A stretch of 13,920 bases of DNA from the NCBI GenBank assembly GCA_034432155.1, contig DAOUCP010000086.1:1-13920 (forward strand), written 5' to 3'. Of the stretch, positions 1-6,178 are shown piece by piece. Source of the stretch: DAOUCP01 sp034432155 (GTDB lineage Bacteria > Chloroflexota > Anaerolineae > Epilineales > Epilineaceae). The position numbers and the translations under genes were made by a program. How positions within the stretch are numbered: position 1 is the stretch's first letter; each line of letters begins with the position of its first letter. Under the pieces are notes generated by a model, which saw only the letters and a program-made list of their open reading frames with translations, was not told where the DNA came from and searched no databases.

Positions 1-1371
1 AGCCTGGCCATTGGTGGCGACGAGGTCCTACCCCGGCCGTCGAGCCCCGGCAGGCGACTCAGCCGCCGGGCGGCCGTGGAGGCCTTGGCCCATGTGGCCA
101 GCCGCGGTCGCTGGCCGCCAGCGACGATCGCCCTACCGGTCGAATCGGTGGCGCCATTGGTGCGCGATGTGGGTCGGGCAGCTCGCCAAGCCCAGCTCTT
201 GCTCGCTGCCCCCATCACGCTGCAGGCCGGCGACCAGACTTGGACAATGACGCCGGGGGAGCTGGCGCCCATGCTGGTGACGAGCGTCGAGAGCGGCGCC
301 GTGTCCCTCGAACTCGACCGGCCGCGCCTGGAGGTCTGGCTCTCGCCCGTCACGGAGGCCGTGGAGCAAGTTGCCCGCAATCCGCGCTTTCACTTCGACC
401 TCGAGAAGCGGCAGTTGCTCTTGCTCGAGAAGGGCCAACCGGGCTACCGACTCGATCTCGACGCCACGGCCGACCGCATCCTGGCAGCCACCGAGGATCC
501 CGAGCGCACGGTGCGCATCGTCACCATCCGTAGCGAGCCGGCAGTGCCCGACGATGCCACGGCTGCCGAACTCGGCATCCGGGAGATCGTTCACGAAGAG
601 ACCAGCCGGTTCGTGGGCTCCCCGGCGGAGCGCATCCACAACATTGGCATCGCGGCGGCGCATTTCCACGGCCTACTCATTGCGCCGGGCGAAGTGTTCT
701 CGTTCAACGACCATCTGGGTGAGGTGACCCCCGAGGCTGGCTACGAGAAGACCAAGATCATCATGGATGGCGCCACCCGGGATGGGGTCGGCGGTGGGAT
801 CTGCCAGGTGTCCACGACCCTCTTTCGGGCAGCGTTCTGGGCCGGACTGCCCATTGTCGAGCGCATGGCCCACGGCTACCGGGTGCCGTACTACGAGCAG
901 GGCGCACCGGTCGGACTGGACGCTACCGTCTTCCTGCCCTCGCCGGATCTCAAGATTCAGAACGATACGGGGCACTGGCTGCTCATCGAGACGAGCTCCG
1001 AACCGCGTCGGGCCACCGTCACCTTTCGCCTGCTGGGCACCAAGGCGAATCGGACGGTCCAGCTCGAGGGACCTGTGATCTCGAACATCGTGCCGCCGCC
1101 ACCGCCGCGGGTCATCTTCGATCCCCAGGTGCCACCCGGCGCCAAGACCGAACTCGAATTGGCCCGGAGCGGTGCCACGGTGGTCTTGACGCGAACGCTC
1201 CTCTTGCCGGCCGGCGAGAAGCGCAGTGAGGTTTTCCGCAGCCACTATCGGCCGACGGGTTCCCTTACGGCTGTGGGACCACCGCTTGCAGGCGAGTCAG
1301 CCGCCGACCCGTCGCTCGGTCCCGCAGGCGCAACCAGCCAGCCAAGCGCGGCCGCGACAGCCCTCCCGTAG
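1..1371 (+). CDS. VanW-family cell-wall-associated protein, 3' part (5' end outside window)
   Basis: The frame is open from the first base, so the gene begins upstream; 456 residues are visible. The GTG at position 76 opens the longest in-window ORF, but the preceding residues stay in frame and the region reads as part of a domain, so I treat the CDS as 5'-partial. Residues about 25-190 resemble the repeated peptidoglycan-binding-4-type module that precedes VanW domains. The VanW domain runs from about residue 200 (SRFVGSPAERIHNI) through PGEVFSFND and the hallmark GGGICQVSTTL at residues 264-274, then DATVFLPSPDLKIQNDTG. A C-terminal segment after a PPPPP stretch has the PGAKTELE...FRSHYRP pattern often seen after VanW domains, then a low-complexity Pro/Ala/Ser tail. 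The biochemical role of VanW proteins is not settled; a cell-envelope location is inferred from the family, and no signal peptide can be seen because the N-terminus is missing. It converges on glmM with only 27 bp between the stop codons. Confidence 0.9.
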   Translation, partial: SLAIGGDEVLPRPSSPGRRLSRRAAVEALAHVASRGRWPPATIALPVESVAPLVRDVGRAARQAQLLLAAPITLQAGDQTWTMTPGELAPMLVTSVESGAVSLELDRPRLEVWLSPVTEAVEQVARNPRFHFDLEKRQLLLLEKGQPGYRLDLDATADRILAATEDPERTVRIVTIRSEPAVPDDATAAELGIREIVHEETSRFVGSPAERIHNIGIAAAHFHGLLIAPGEVFSFNDHLGEVTPEAGYEKTKIIMDGATRDGVGGGICQVSTTLFRAAFWAGLPIVERMAHGYRVPYYEQGAPVGLDATVFLPSPDLKIQNDTGHWLLIETSSEPRRATVTFRLLGTKANRTVQLEGPVISNIVPPPPPRVIFDPQVPPGAKTELELARSGATVVLTRTLLLPAGEKRSEVFRSHYRPTGSLTAVGPPLAGESAADPSLGPAGATSQPSAAATALP

Positions 1372-1398
1372 ACCAATCGGACCGGGCGCCGGCCAGCG

Positions 1399-2760
1399 CT
1401 AGCCGAGCTGGGCCTCCACGACAGCGGCCAGCTCGCTCACCAGTCGCTCGACCACGGCCTCGCTTGGTCCCTCGACCATGATCCGGCAGAGGGCCTGGGT
1501 ACCCGAATAGCGGATCAGCACGCGTCCGGCGTCGCCAAGCTCGCGTTCGGCCCGGGCCACCGCCTGCTGCAGGGCCGTCACTTCTTCGAGCGGCGGAGTT
1601 TTCCGAACCGGCACGTTGCGCAGCTGCTGCGGCGCCATTTGGACGATGGACGCCAGTTCGGAGATCGAGCGGCTCTGCGTTTGGGCCGCAGCCAGCAATT
1701 GCAAAGCAGTGACAATGCCGTCGCCCGTCGTGTGCAGGTCATGGCAGATCACGTGGCCGCTGCTCTCGCCCCCCAGAACGGCGCCCGTGGCCAGCATCGT
1801 CTCCAGGACATGGCGATCGCCCACCGCCGCCTCGACGAGGCGGATGCCTCGCTCCGCCAGCGCACGGCGCAGGCCGATGTTGCTCATCGGCGTCGCAACC
1901 ACCAGGTCCTGCTGCAGCCTTCCCTGTGCCTGGTAAGCGGTGGCCAGGATGGCCAGCAAGTGATCGCCCGTAAGCAAGCCGCCCCGCTCGTCCACCACCA
2001 CCAGTCGATCGGCGTCGCCGTCGAAGGCCAGGCCCACGTCGGCTTTTTCCCGGAGCACGGTGGCGCGCATGCGTTCGGGGTGCACCGCCCCGCAGCCGGC
2101 ATTGATGTTGCGACCGTTTGGCCGGCAGTGAATGGCCACCACGTCGGCGCCCAGCTCGGCGAAGATGGTCGGCGCGACGCGGTAGGCCGCTCCGTGGGCG
2201 CAATCGATGACGATGCGCAAGCCCTCGATGGAGCACTCCTCGGGGAAGGTGTTCTTGCAGAACACGACGTAACGCCCCACAGCGTCATCGATCCGGTTTG
2301 CCCGGCCCACCGCGTCGGCCGTCGGTCGGACATGCTCGATCTCGCCGCTCATCACCAGGCGCTCGATCGCCTGCTCTTCCTCATCGGGCAGCTTGTAGCC
2401 GGTGCGCGAGAAGATCTTGATGCCGTTGTCCTGATACGGATTGTGCGACGCCGAGATGACCACCCCGGCGTCGGCGCGCATGTTGCGCGTCAGAAAGGCG
2501 ATCCCGGCGGTAGGCATGGGGCCCACCAACAGGACGTCGACGCCCATGGAGCAGATCCCGGCGGTGAGCGCCGTTTCCAGCATGTAGCCGCTCAGCCGGG
2601 TGTCCTTGCCAATCAGCACGCGCGGCCGGCGGTCCGGGGCAACCTGGCGGCATACGTAGGCCGTAGCCCGGCCAATCTGGAGCACCGTCTCGGCGGTCAT
2701 CGGCGGCACATTGGCCACCCCACGCACACCGTCGGTACCGAAGAGACGGCCCATGGTCAT
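1399..2760 (-). CDS. glmM: Phosphoglucosamine mutase GlmM
   Basis: GlmM converts glucosamine-6-phosphate to glucosamine-1-phosphate in the cytoplasm, the step before UDP-GlcNAc formation for peptidoglycan. The 453-residue protein has the normal family length. It starts MTMGRLFGTDGVRG, the usual GlmM N-terminus. Catalytic phosphoserine is S105 in ISASHNP, the metal loop is FDGDADRLVVVD, and the sugar-binding loop is GGESSGHV. The C-terminal phosphate-binding loop reads RYSGTQALCRIM, where many GlmM proteins have SGTEP. The ATG at 2760 is preferred over an upstream-extended 608-residue ORF and over the ATG at 2754, because GGAG lies 5 nt upstream and the start overlaps the upstream gene's stop as ATGA, implying translational coupling. 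It is the second gene of a two-gene operon with a beta-helix protein that resembles the GlmU acetyltransferase half. Confidence 0.96.
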   Translation of the reverse strand: MTMGRLFGTDGVRGVANVPPMTAETVLQIGRATAYVCRQVAPDRRPRVLIGKDTRLSGYMLETALTAGICSMGVDVLLVGPMPTAGIAFLTRNMRADAGVVISASHNPYQDNGIKIFSRTGYKLPDEEEQAIERLVMSGEIEHVRPTADAVGRANRIDDAVGRYVVFCKNTFPEECSIEGLRIVIDCAHGAAYRVAPTIFAELGADVVAIHCRPNGRNINAGCGAVHPERMRATVLREKADVGLAFDGDADRLVVVDERGGLLTGDHLLAILATAYQAQGRLQQDLVVATPMSNIGLRRALAERGIRLVEAAVGDRHVLETMLATGAVLGGESSGHVICHDLHTTGDGIVTALQLLAAAQTQSRSISELASIVQMAPQQLRNVPVRKTPPLEEVTALQQAVARAERELGDAGRVLIRYSGTQALCRIMVEGPSEAVVERLVSELAAVVEAQLG

Positions 2761-3977
2761 TCCTGCTCCGTGCAGCTTGCCGCGAGGGGCCCCAAGAGGT
2801 CGCTCGTGCTGGCCACGATTCCATCCAGCCACCCGCTGCCCGCCAGCCGAGCCTCGCGTTCCAGTCCCTGAATGGCCGCCGGCCAGGCTAGTCCTGGCGG
2901 CATCGACTGCAAGGCTGCCAGGAACGCATCCCGATCCCGGGCTCGCACCGCCGGCGACGGCTCGGTCGCCAGCTGCTCCCGTAGTCTGGGCCAGGCGTTG
3001 ATCAAGGCCTGGTGTTCGGCAGCCACTGCCTCGGCCCGGACGCCGCCTTCGCTGCGCCACGCGGCCAGCGAGTCGGGCAGACGTTCGAACAGCTCGGTCA
3101 GTCGCCGCCGCCGCTCTTCGAGGGCCCCTGTCAGTACTGCCAGAGCACCGGCGTGGCAGGCCTCCGCCCAGGGTCCGGCGAGGCGCGATGCCCGGGCTTC
3201 TCGGTACCAGGCCACGAGCGCCCAAAGGTTGCCGAGGTAGAGCAGGTTCGCGCGGACCCTGCGCAGCGGGTCCCGATAGCGCGTCCGGTCGTAAGGCTCG
3301 AGCCTGGCTCCGGGTGGCGTGGCGTCAGGAGCCACCTCGACCGGCTTCACCAGGCAACCTGCCTCGAGCACGTCGTGACGCAACACCGTGCCGGCCGCAA
3401 CCACTGTCCCGAAGGCCAGCCGCCGCGGGCCAACCAAACCGCCTTGGCCACCGAGGAACACGGGCGGTTGATCGAGCATCACTCCCCGCGGCACGTCTCC
3501 GACCAGGGAGGGTGTTGCCTTGTCGCCATGGCTCGAGAAGTTGAAGTGAATGTAGGACGAACCAACCTCGCCGTGGTCATGTCGGCCCGTCCCGCCGGCA
3601 ACCAGACAATCGCAGAGGTTGATGAGGCTGCCCAACGTCACCCAGGGCATGAGAATCGTCTGCTTCAGGCCCACCGCGTGGCCGGCGCTGGCCGCCTCCT
3701 CGAGCAGACACCCGGCGCGGACATGGCCTGCGCTGCCAAACTGCACACCATCGAGAAACACCGAGCCTGTGAAGTAGCCCCCCTGAAGACGAACCGCCGT
3801 GCCCAGCTGGCAGTCGACGACCGTGACCGGCTGCTCGCCACCCAGCTCGCTGGACGGTCCGATCACCGTTTGGGCACCATAGAGGCGACAGCCGGGGTGC
3901 AGGATTACGCCCGGCGCGATCCGATCGGGCTGCACCTCGGGAGCCACGTACACCATCTCCGGCGCCACCATGCGCAC
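2757..3977 (-). CDS. Left-handed beta-helix (hexapeptide-repeat) protein, GlmU acetyltransferase-like
   Basis: About 406 residues from the GTG at 3977. The N-terminal half has repeating hexapeptide-type turns (IAPGVILHPGCRLYG, TVIGPSSELG, TVVDCQLGTAVRLQGGYFTG, GTVVAAGTVLRHDVLEAG) of a left-handed beta-helix. ARLLERGVRMVAPEMVYV at the very start echoes the linker into the GlmU acetyltransferase domain. A conserved-looking block, SSYIHFNFSSHGDKATPS then GDVPRGV, FLGGQGGLVGP, follows. Residues from about 245 on are alpha-helical and Arg/Ala/Leu rich, not hexapeptide. There is no nucleotidyltransferase Rossmann domain, so this is not complete GlmU. Its stop overlaps the glmM ATG, so a role in acetylating or handling GlcN-1-P or related sugars is inferred, not shown. 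Start choice: GGAG sits 6 nt before the GTG at 3977. An ATG at 3971 and an almost leaderless GTG at 4031 are alternatives. The frame stays open to 4292, but that stretch is low-complexity repeat and contains a promoter. Confidence 0.8.
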   Translation of the reverse strand: MRMVAPEMVYVAPEVQPDRIAPGVILHPGCRLYGAQTVIGPSSELGGEQPVTVVDCQLGTAVRLQGGYFTGSVFLDGVQFGSAGHVRAGCLLEEAASAGHAVGLKQTILMPWVTLGSLINLCDCLVAGGTGRHDHGEVGSSYIHFNFSSHGDKATPSLVGDVPRGVMLDQPPVFLGGQGGLVGPRRLAFGTVVAAGTVLRHDVLEAGCLVKPVEVAPDATPPGARLEPYDRTRYRDPLRRVRANLLYLGNLWALVAWYREARASRLAGPWAEACHAGALAVLTGALEERRRRLTELFERLPDSLAAWRSEGGVRAEAVAAEHQALINAWPRLREQLATEPSPAVRARDRDAFLAALQSMPPGLAWPAAIQGLEREARLAGSGWLDGIVASTSDLLGPLAASCTEQE

Positions 3978-4042
3978 GCCGCGCTCCAGGAGACGCGCCG
4001 TGGTGGGCGGAACGCACTGCTCGTGCCGCACGACGGACGGGG

Positions 4043-4071
4043 ATTGTACCGTCGCCGAGAGGAGGGGTCCA
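4043..4071 (-). promoter_or_regulatory. Sigma70-type promoter for the beta-helix/glmM operon
   Basis: On the minus strand, a TGGACC -35 box (4071-4066) and a TACAAT -10 box (4048-4043) are separated by exactly 17 bp. The expected transcript start is near 4036. This gives a leader of about 60 nt before the GTG at 3977, or a nearly leaderless message if the GTG at 4031 is used. Boxes were found by eye; no expression data. Confidence 0.55.
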
Positions 4072-4169
4072 GGCCTGACGGCGGCCTCCGACGGAACGGG
4101 TGGAGACCTGCCGCCAGCCGGCGAGGCTACGGCTCCAGGCCTGCCGCCGCAGGCCAAGGGTACGCTCCC
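4071..4169. repeat. Degenerate 33-bp tandem repeat, three units
   Basis: Units 4071-4103, 4104-4136 and 4137-4169 begin AGGCCTGACGGCGG, AGACCTGCCGCCAG and AGGCCTGCCGCCGC. Adjacent units match at about 21-22 of 33 positions by hand alignment; 4170-4202 may be a fourth, weaker unit. The array lies in the divergent control region between the beta-helix gene and the hutH-like gene, just upstream of the minus-strand promoter's -35 box. Read on the minus strand, the period equals 11 codons, so an N-terminal extension of the beta-helix protein cannot be fully excluded, but its composition (Pro/Gly/Ala/Ser) and the promoter downstream argue for non-coding DNA. Confidence 0.55.
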
Positions 4170-4170
4170 C

Positions 4171-4190
4171 GGTCCGGCCGCCAGCGGACC
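4171..4190. repeat. Inverted repeat in divergent control region
   Basis: GGTCCG (4171-4176) and CGGACC (4185-4190) are perfect 6-bp inverted arms around an 8-bp GC-rich spacer. It could be a protein-binding site or a small hairpin. Such short arms are common in DNA of this composition. Confidence 0.3.
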
Positions 4191-4200
4191 CGGCGGGAAG

Positions 4201-4217
4201 GCCGATGGTCCATCGGC
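4201..4217. promoter_or_regulatory. 17-bp palindrome, possible operator
   Basis: GCCGATGG-T-CCATCGGC is a perfect inverted repeat with 8-bp arms and a single central base. It lies 55 bp upstream of the -35 box of the plus-strand promoter and about 130 bp upstream of the minus-strand one. Geometry and location fit the binding site of a dimeric regulator acting on the hutH-like gene, but no regulator gene is in the window. Confidence 0.4.
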
Positions 4218-4271
4218 GGTCAAGAAACGGCCGGCAGCGCCGAGGGGCCGTCCATTGTCGCCCGTCCATGG

Positions 4272-4300
4272 TTGACCGCCAGCCGAGCGCACCCTATTAT
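4272..4300 (+). promoter_or_regulatory. Sigma70-type promoter for the hutH-like gene
   Basis: TTGACC (4272-4277) and TATTAT (4295-4300) are separated by exactly 17 bp, each one mismatch from the TTGACA/TATAAT consensus. The expected start near 4307 leaves a leader of roughly 115 nt before the GTG at 4424. I see no clear riboswitch or attenuator in that leader. It is the best-looking promoter in the window. Confidence 0.65.
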
Positions 4301-4423
4301 GGTCGCCCTGCCGATCGCCACGTGGTAGCGGCCGACCACCTTCGCGCCACCGGCCGCACGGCTCGGCGCAGCCGGACCATCGAGAACGGTAGACTGGCGC
4401 ATGTTCTGCCTACGGGGGAAAGC

Positions 4424-5947
4424 GTGGCCATTACGCTAGACGGGACTTCGCTCACCATCGAACGCCTGGTTCAGATCGCGCGGCACAACGAGCCGGTCGT
4501 TCTCGCTGAGCAGGCCATCGAGCGGATCGCTCGCTGTCGGTCGCTGCTCGACGAGAAGATCCGGGCGCACGAGATCATGTACGGGGTGAACACCGGGATC
4601 GGCGAGTTCTCCGAAGTGGTGCTGAGCGACGAGCAGATCCAGGCCTTCCAACGGTACCTGATTTACAACCATGCCGCCGGCATTGGTGAGCCGGTGCCCA
4701 TCGAAGAGGTACGAGGGGCCATGGCCAGCCGGATCAACGTCCACGCCCGCGGCCACTCGGGTTGTCGTCCGGAGATCACCCTCACCCTGGTGGAGATGCT
4801 GAACCGGGGCGTGACGCCCGTCGTAGCGCGCAAGGGCTCGGTCGGCGCGAGCGGCGACCTCGCGCCCATGGCCCAGATCGCATTGCTCCTCCTGGGCGAG
4901 GGCGAGGCCTTCTATCGCGGTGAGCGGCTGCCGGGACGCGTGGCGATGGAGCGAGGCGGCATTCCGGTGCCAGGCCTCGAAGCCCGGGACGGGCTGGCGG
5001 CCATCAACGGCTCGAATCTGGCCGCCGCCATGTCGGCGCTGCAGCTGTACGACATCGATCGCTGGCTGCGGCAGGCCGAGATCGCCTGTGCCATGACATT
5101 GGAGGCCTTGCACGCGAACCTCAAGCCGTACGACACCCGGCTGCACGAGCTGCGTGGTTTCCCTGGCGCCGTGCGGAGCGCGCGGGCCATCATGCGCTGC
5201 CTGGAGGGCAGTGACCTGTTGGCCGGTCGGATTCGGCAGCGCGTCCAGGATGCCTACTCCATGCGGTCCAGTCCCCAGGTGCACGGCGCTGCCCATGACG
5301 CCGTGCGCTGGGCCCGCGAGCAGGTGGAGATCGAGCTGAACGGGGTCGCCGACAACCCCATCTTCCTGCCCGAGGATCGACTGACGCTGACGGGCGCCAA
5401 TTTCCAGGGATCCCCCATTAGCCTGCCGATGGACATGGTGGGTGCCGCTGTCACCATGATCTGCGTGCTCTCCGAGCGCCGAATGAACCGCATGAACAAT
5501 CCGGCGCTGAGCGCCGGTCTGCCCGCGTTCCTCACCAAGGGTGGTGGCATGTTCTCCGGCCTCATGTTGAGCCAGTACACTGCCGACACACTCATCGTCG
5601 AGCAGCGGATTCTTTCGGCCCCGGCATCTACGATGTCGATCCCGGCGGCCGCTGACCAGGAGGACTTCGTTTCCATGGCCATGAACACCGCCTTGAAAAC
5701 GGGGGCGATTCTCGACAACGCCCAGGCAGTGCTGGGGATCGAGATGATGGCTGCTGCCCAGGCGCTGGATCTGCGCGACCATACCCCAGGGCGGGGGGTG
5801 GCCAAGGCCAAGGAGGTCATCCGGCAGCACGTGGCTTACCTGGATGAGGACCGGCCACTCTACCCCGATCACGATGCCATGAAGGCCCTGGTGTCGTCGT
5901 GCGAGATCCTCGAGGCGGTGGAGGCCACGGTGGGCAGCCTCGCCTAG
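4424..5947 (+). CDS. Histidine ammonia-lyase-family enzyme (MIO-type aromatic amino acid lyase)
   Basis: Family members eliminate ammonia from histidine (giving urocanate) or from Phe/Tyr, using a self-formed methylidene-imidazolone cofactor. The 507-residue length is typical. The cofactor tripeptide A142-S143-G144 is intact in GSVGASGDLAP. Y53, H83, N195, Y278, R281 and F327 fall where catalytic residues of Pseudomonas HutH are expected (numbering from memory), and E413 in DQED matches the HAL-type glutamate. However, NHAAG (N82) replaces the usual SHAAG, NGSN replaces NGTQ, FQGSP replaces FHGxP, and DQEDF replaces DQEDH, so the substrate may not be histidine. No hutU, hutI or hutF lies nearby. 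Start: the GTG at 4424 follows GGGGGAA by 3 nt and gives the usual N-terminus; the open frame back to 4100 crosses the promoter. It is apparently transcribed alone from the 4272-4300 promoter. Confidence 0.88.
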   Translation: MAITLDGTSLTIERLVQIARHNEPVVLAEQAIERIARCRSLLDEKIRAHEIMYGVNTGIGEFSEVVLSDEQIQAFQRYLIYNHAAGIGEPVPIEEVRGAMASRINVHARGHSGCRPEITLTLVEMLNRGVTPVVARKGSVGASGDLAPMAQIALLLLGEGEAFYRGERLPGRVAMERGGIPVPGLEARDGLAAINGSNLAAAMSALQLYDIDRWLRQAEIACAMTLEALHANLKPYDTRLHELRGFPGAVRSARAIMRCLEGSDLLAGRIRQRVQDAYSMRSSPQVHGAAHDAVRWAREQVEIELNGVADNPIFLPEDRLTLTGANFQGSPISLPMDMVGAAVTMICVLSERRMNRMNNPALSAGLPAFLTKGGGMFSGLMLSQYTADTLIVEQRILSAPASTMSIPAAADQEDFVSMAMNTALKTGAILDNAQAVLGIEMMAAAQALDLRDHTPGRGVAKAKEVIRQHVAYLDEDRPLYPDHDAMKALVSSCEILEAVEATVGSLA

Positions 5948-6030
5948 CAGTTGTTCCGGTTGGCGCGCGGCGGCAGAGTGCCTGATTGTGGCAGGATGCC
6001 CCGTCGCATTGGGGTGCACCGCCACCGACC

Positions 6031-6093
6031 GGCGCCAACCCGACGAGTAGCGGCACCAGGCCACAGACCAAAGGCACGAGGCCCCAGTCCGGA
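6031..6093. repeat. Degenerate 21-bp tandem repeat
   Basis: Units at 6052-6072 and 6073-6093 begin GGCACCAGGCCACAG and GGCACGAGGCCCCAG and agree at about 16 of 21 positions. A weaker unit at 6031-6051 begins GGCGCCAACCCG. The array lies in the hutH-like/acnA spacer with no attributable function. Confidence 0.45.
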
Positions 6094-6104
6094 CTGCCGA
6101 TTTC

Positions 6105-6133
6105 TGGATTCGTCGCGCGGTGCTCAGTAGACT
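6105..6133 (+). promoter_or_regulatory. Weak promoter candidate for acnA
   Basis: TGGATT (6105-6110) and TAGACT (6128-6133) have a 17-bp spacer, with about 3 of 6 and 4 of 6 consensus matches. The 8-mer GTAGACTG at 6127 also occurs at 4389 upstream of the hutH-like start, possibly by chance. Read-through from the upstream gene is an alternative. Confidence 0.28.
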
Positions 6134-6165
6134 GCGATCTGCTTCTCCCGCGCCCTGTCAACCAT

Positions 6166-6171
6166 GGAGGT
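6166..6171 (+). promoter_or_regulatory. Ribosome-binding site deciding the acnA start
   Basis: GGAGGT lies 7 nt upstream of the GTG at 6179. It also overlaps codons 1-3 of a frame opened by the ATG at 6164, which itself has no purine-rich sequence before it. This makes 6179 the better start. Confidence 0.75.
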
Positions 6172-6178
6172 ACACCCG

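Larger units (their letters stand above)
5948..6178. other. Spacer between the hutH-like gene and aconitase
   Basis: This 231-bp region holds no credible gene. It contains the degenerate 21-bp repeat at 6031-6093, a weak promoter candidate at 6105-6133 and the aconitase ribosome-binding site. No strong intrinsic terminator is seen after the hutH-like gene; only a 4-bp TGCC/GGCA hairpin without a T-run lies near 5980. Confidence 0.6.

Noticed and set aside
1639..2871. 410-residue plus-strand frame opposite glmM
   Set aside because: It is antisense to an unmistakable GlmM gene, shows no domain, and long antisense frames are expected at this G+C content.
2761..3225. Upstream extension of GlmM to 608 residues
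   Set aside because: The extra region is Arg/Gly-rich shadow of the beta-helix gene's 3' part; MGRLFGTDGVRG and the ATGA overlap place the start at 2760.
3978..4292. N-terminal extension of the beta-helix protein to 511 residues
   Set aside because: Low-complexity Pro/Gly/Ala sequence made of 33-bp repeats, containing a good promoter; a GTG with Shine-Dalgarno lies at 3977. Not completely excluded, as the repeat keeps frame.
3012..4328. 438-residue plus-strand frame opposite the beta-helix gene
   Set aside because: Antisense shadow without recognisable motifs.
4436..6064. 542-residue minus-strand frame opposite the hutH-like gene
   Set aside because: Antisense to a well-supported lyase gene; composition is typical of a reverse-strand shadow.
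6164..6178. ATG at 6164 as acnA start
   Set aside because: It has no ribosome-binding site, whereas its own codons contain the GGAGGT that correctly precedes the GTG at 6179.
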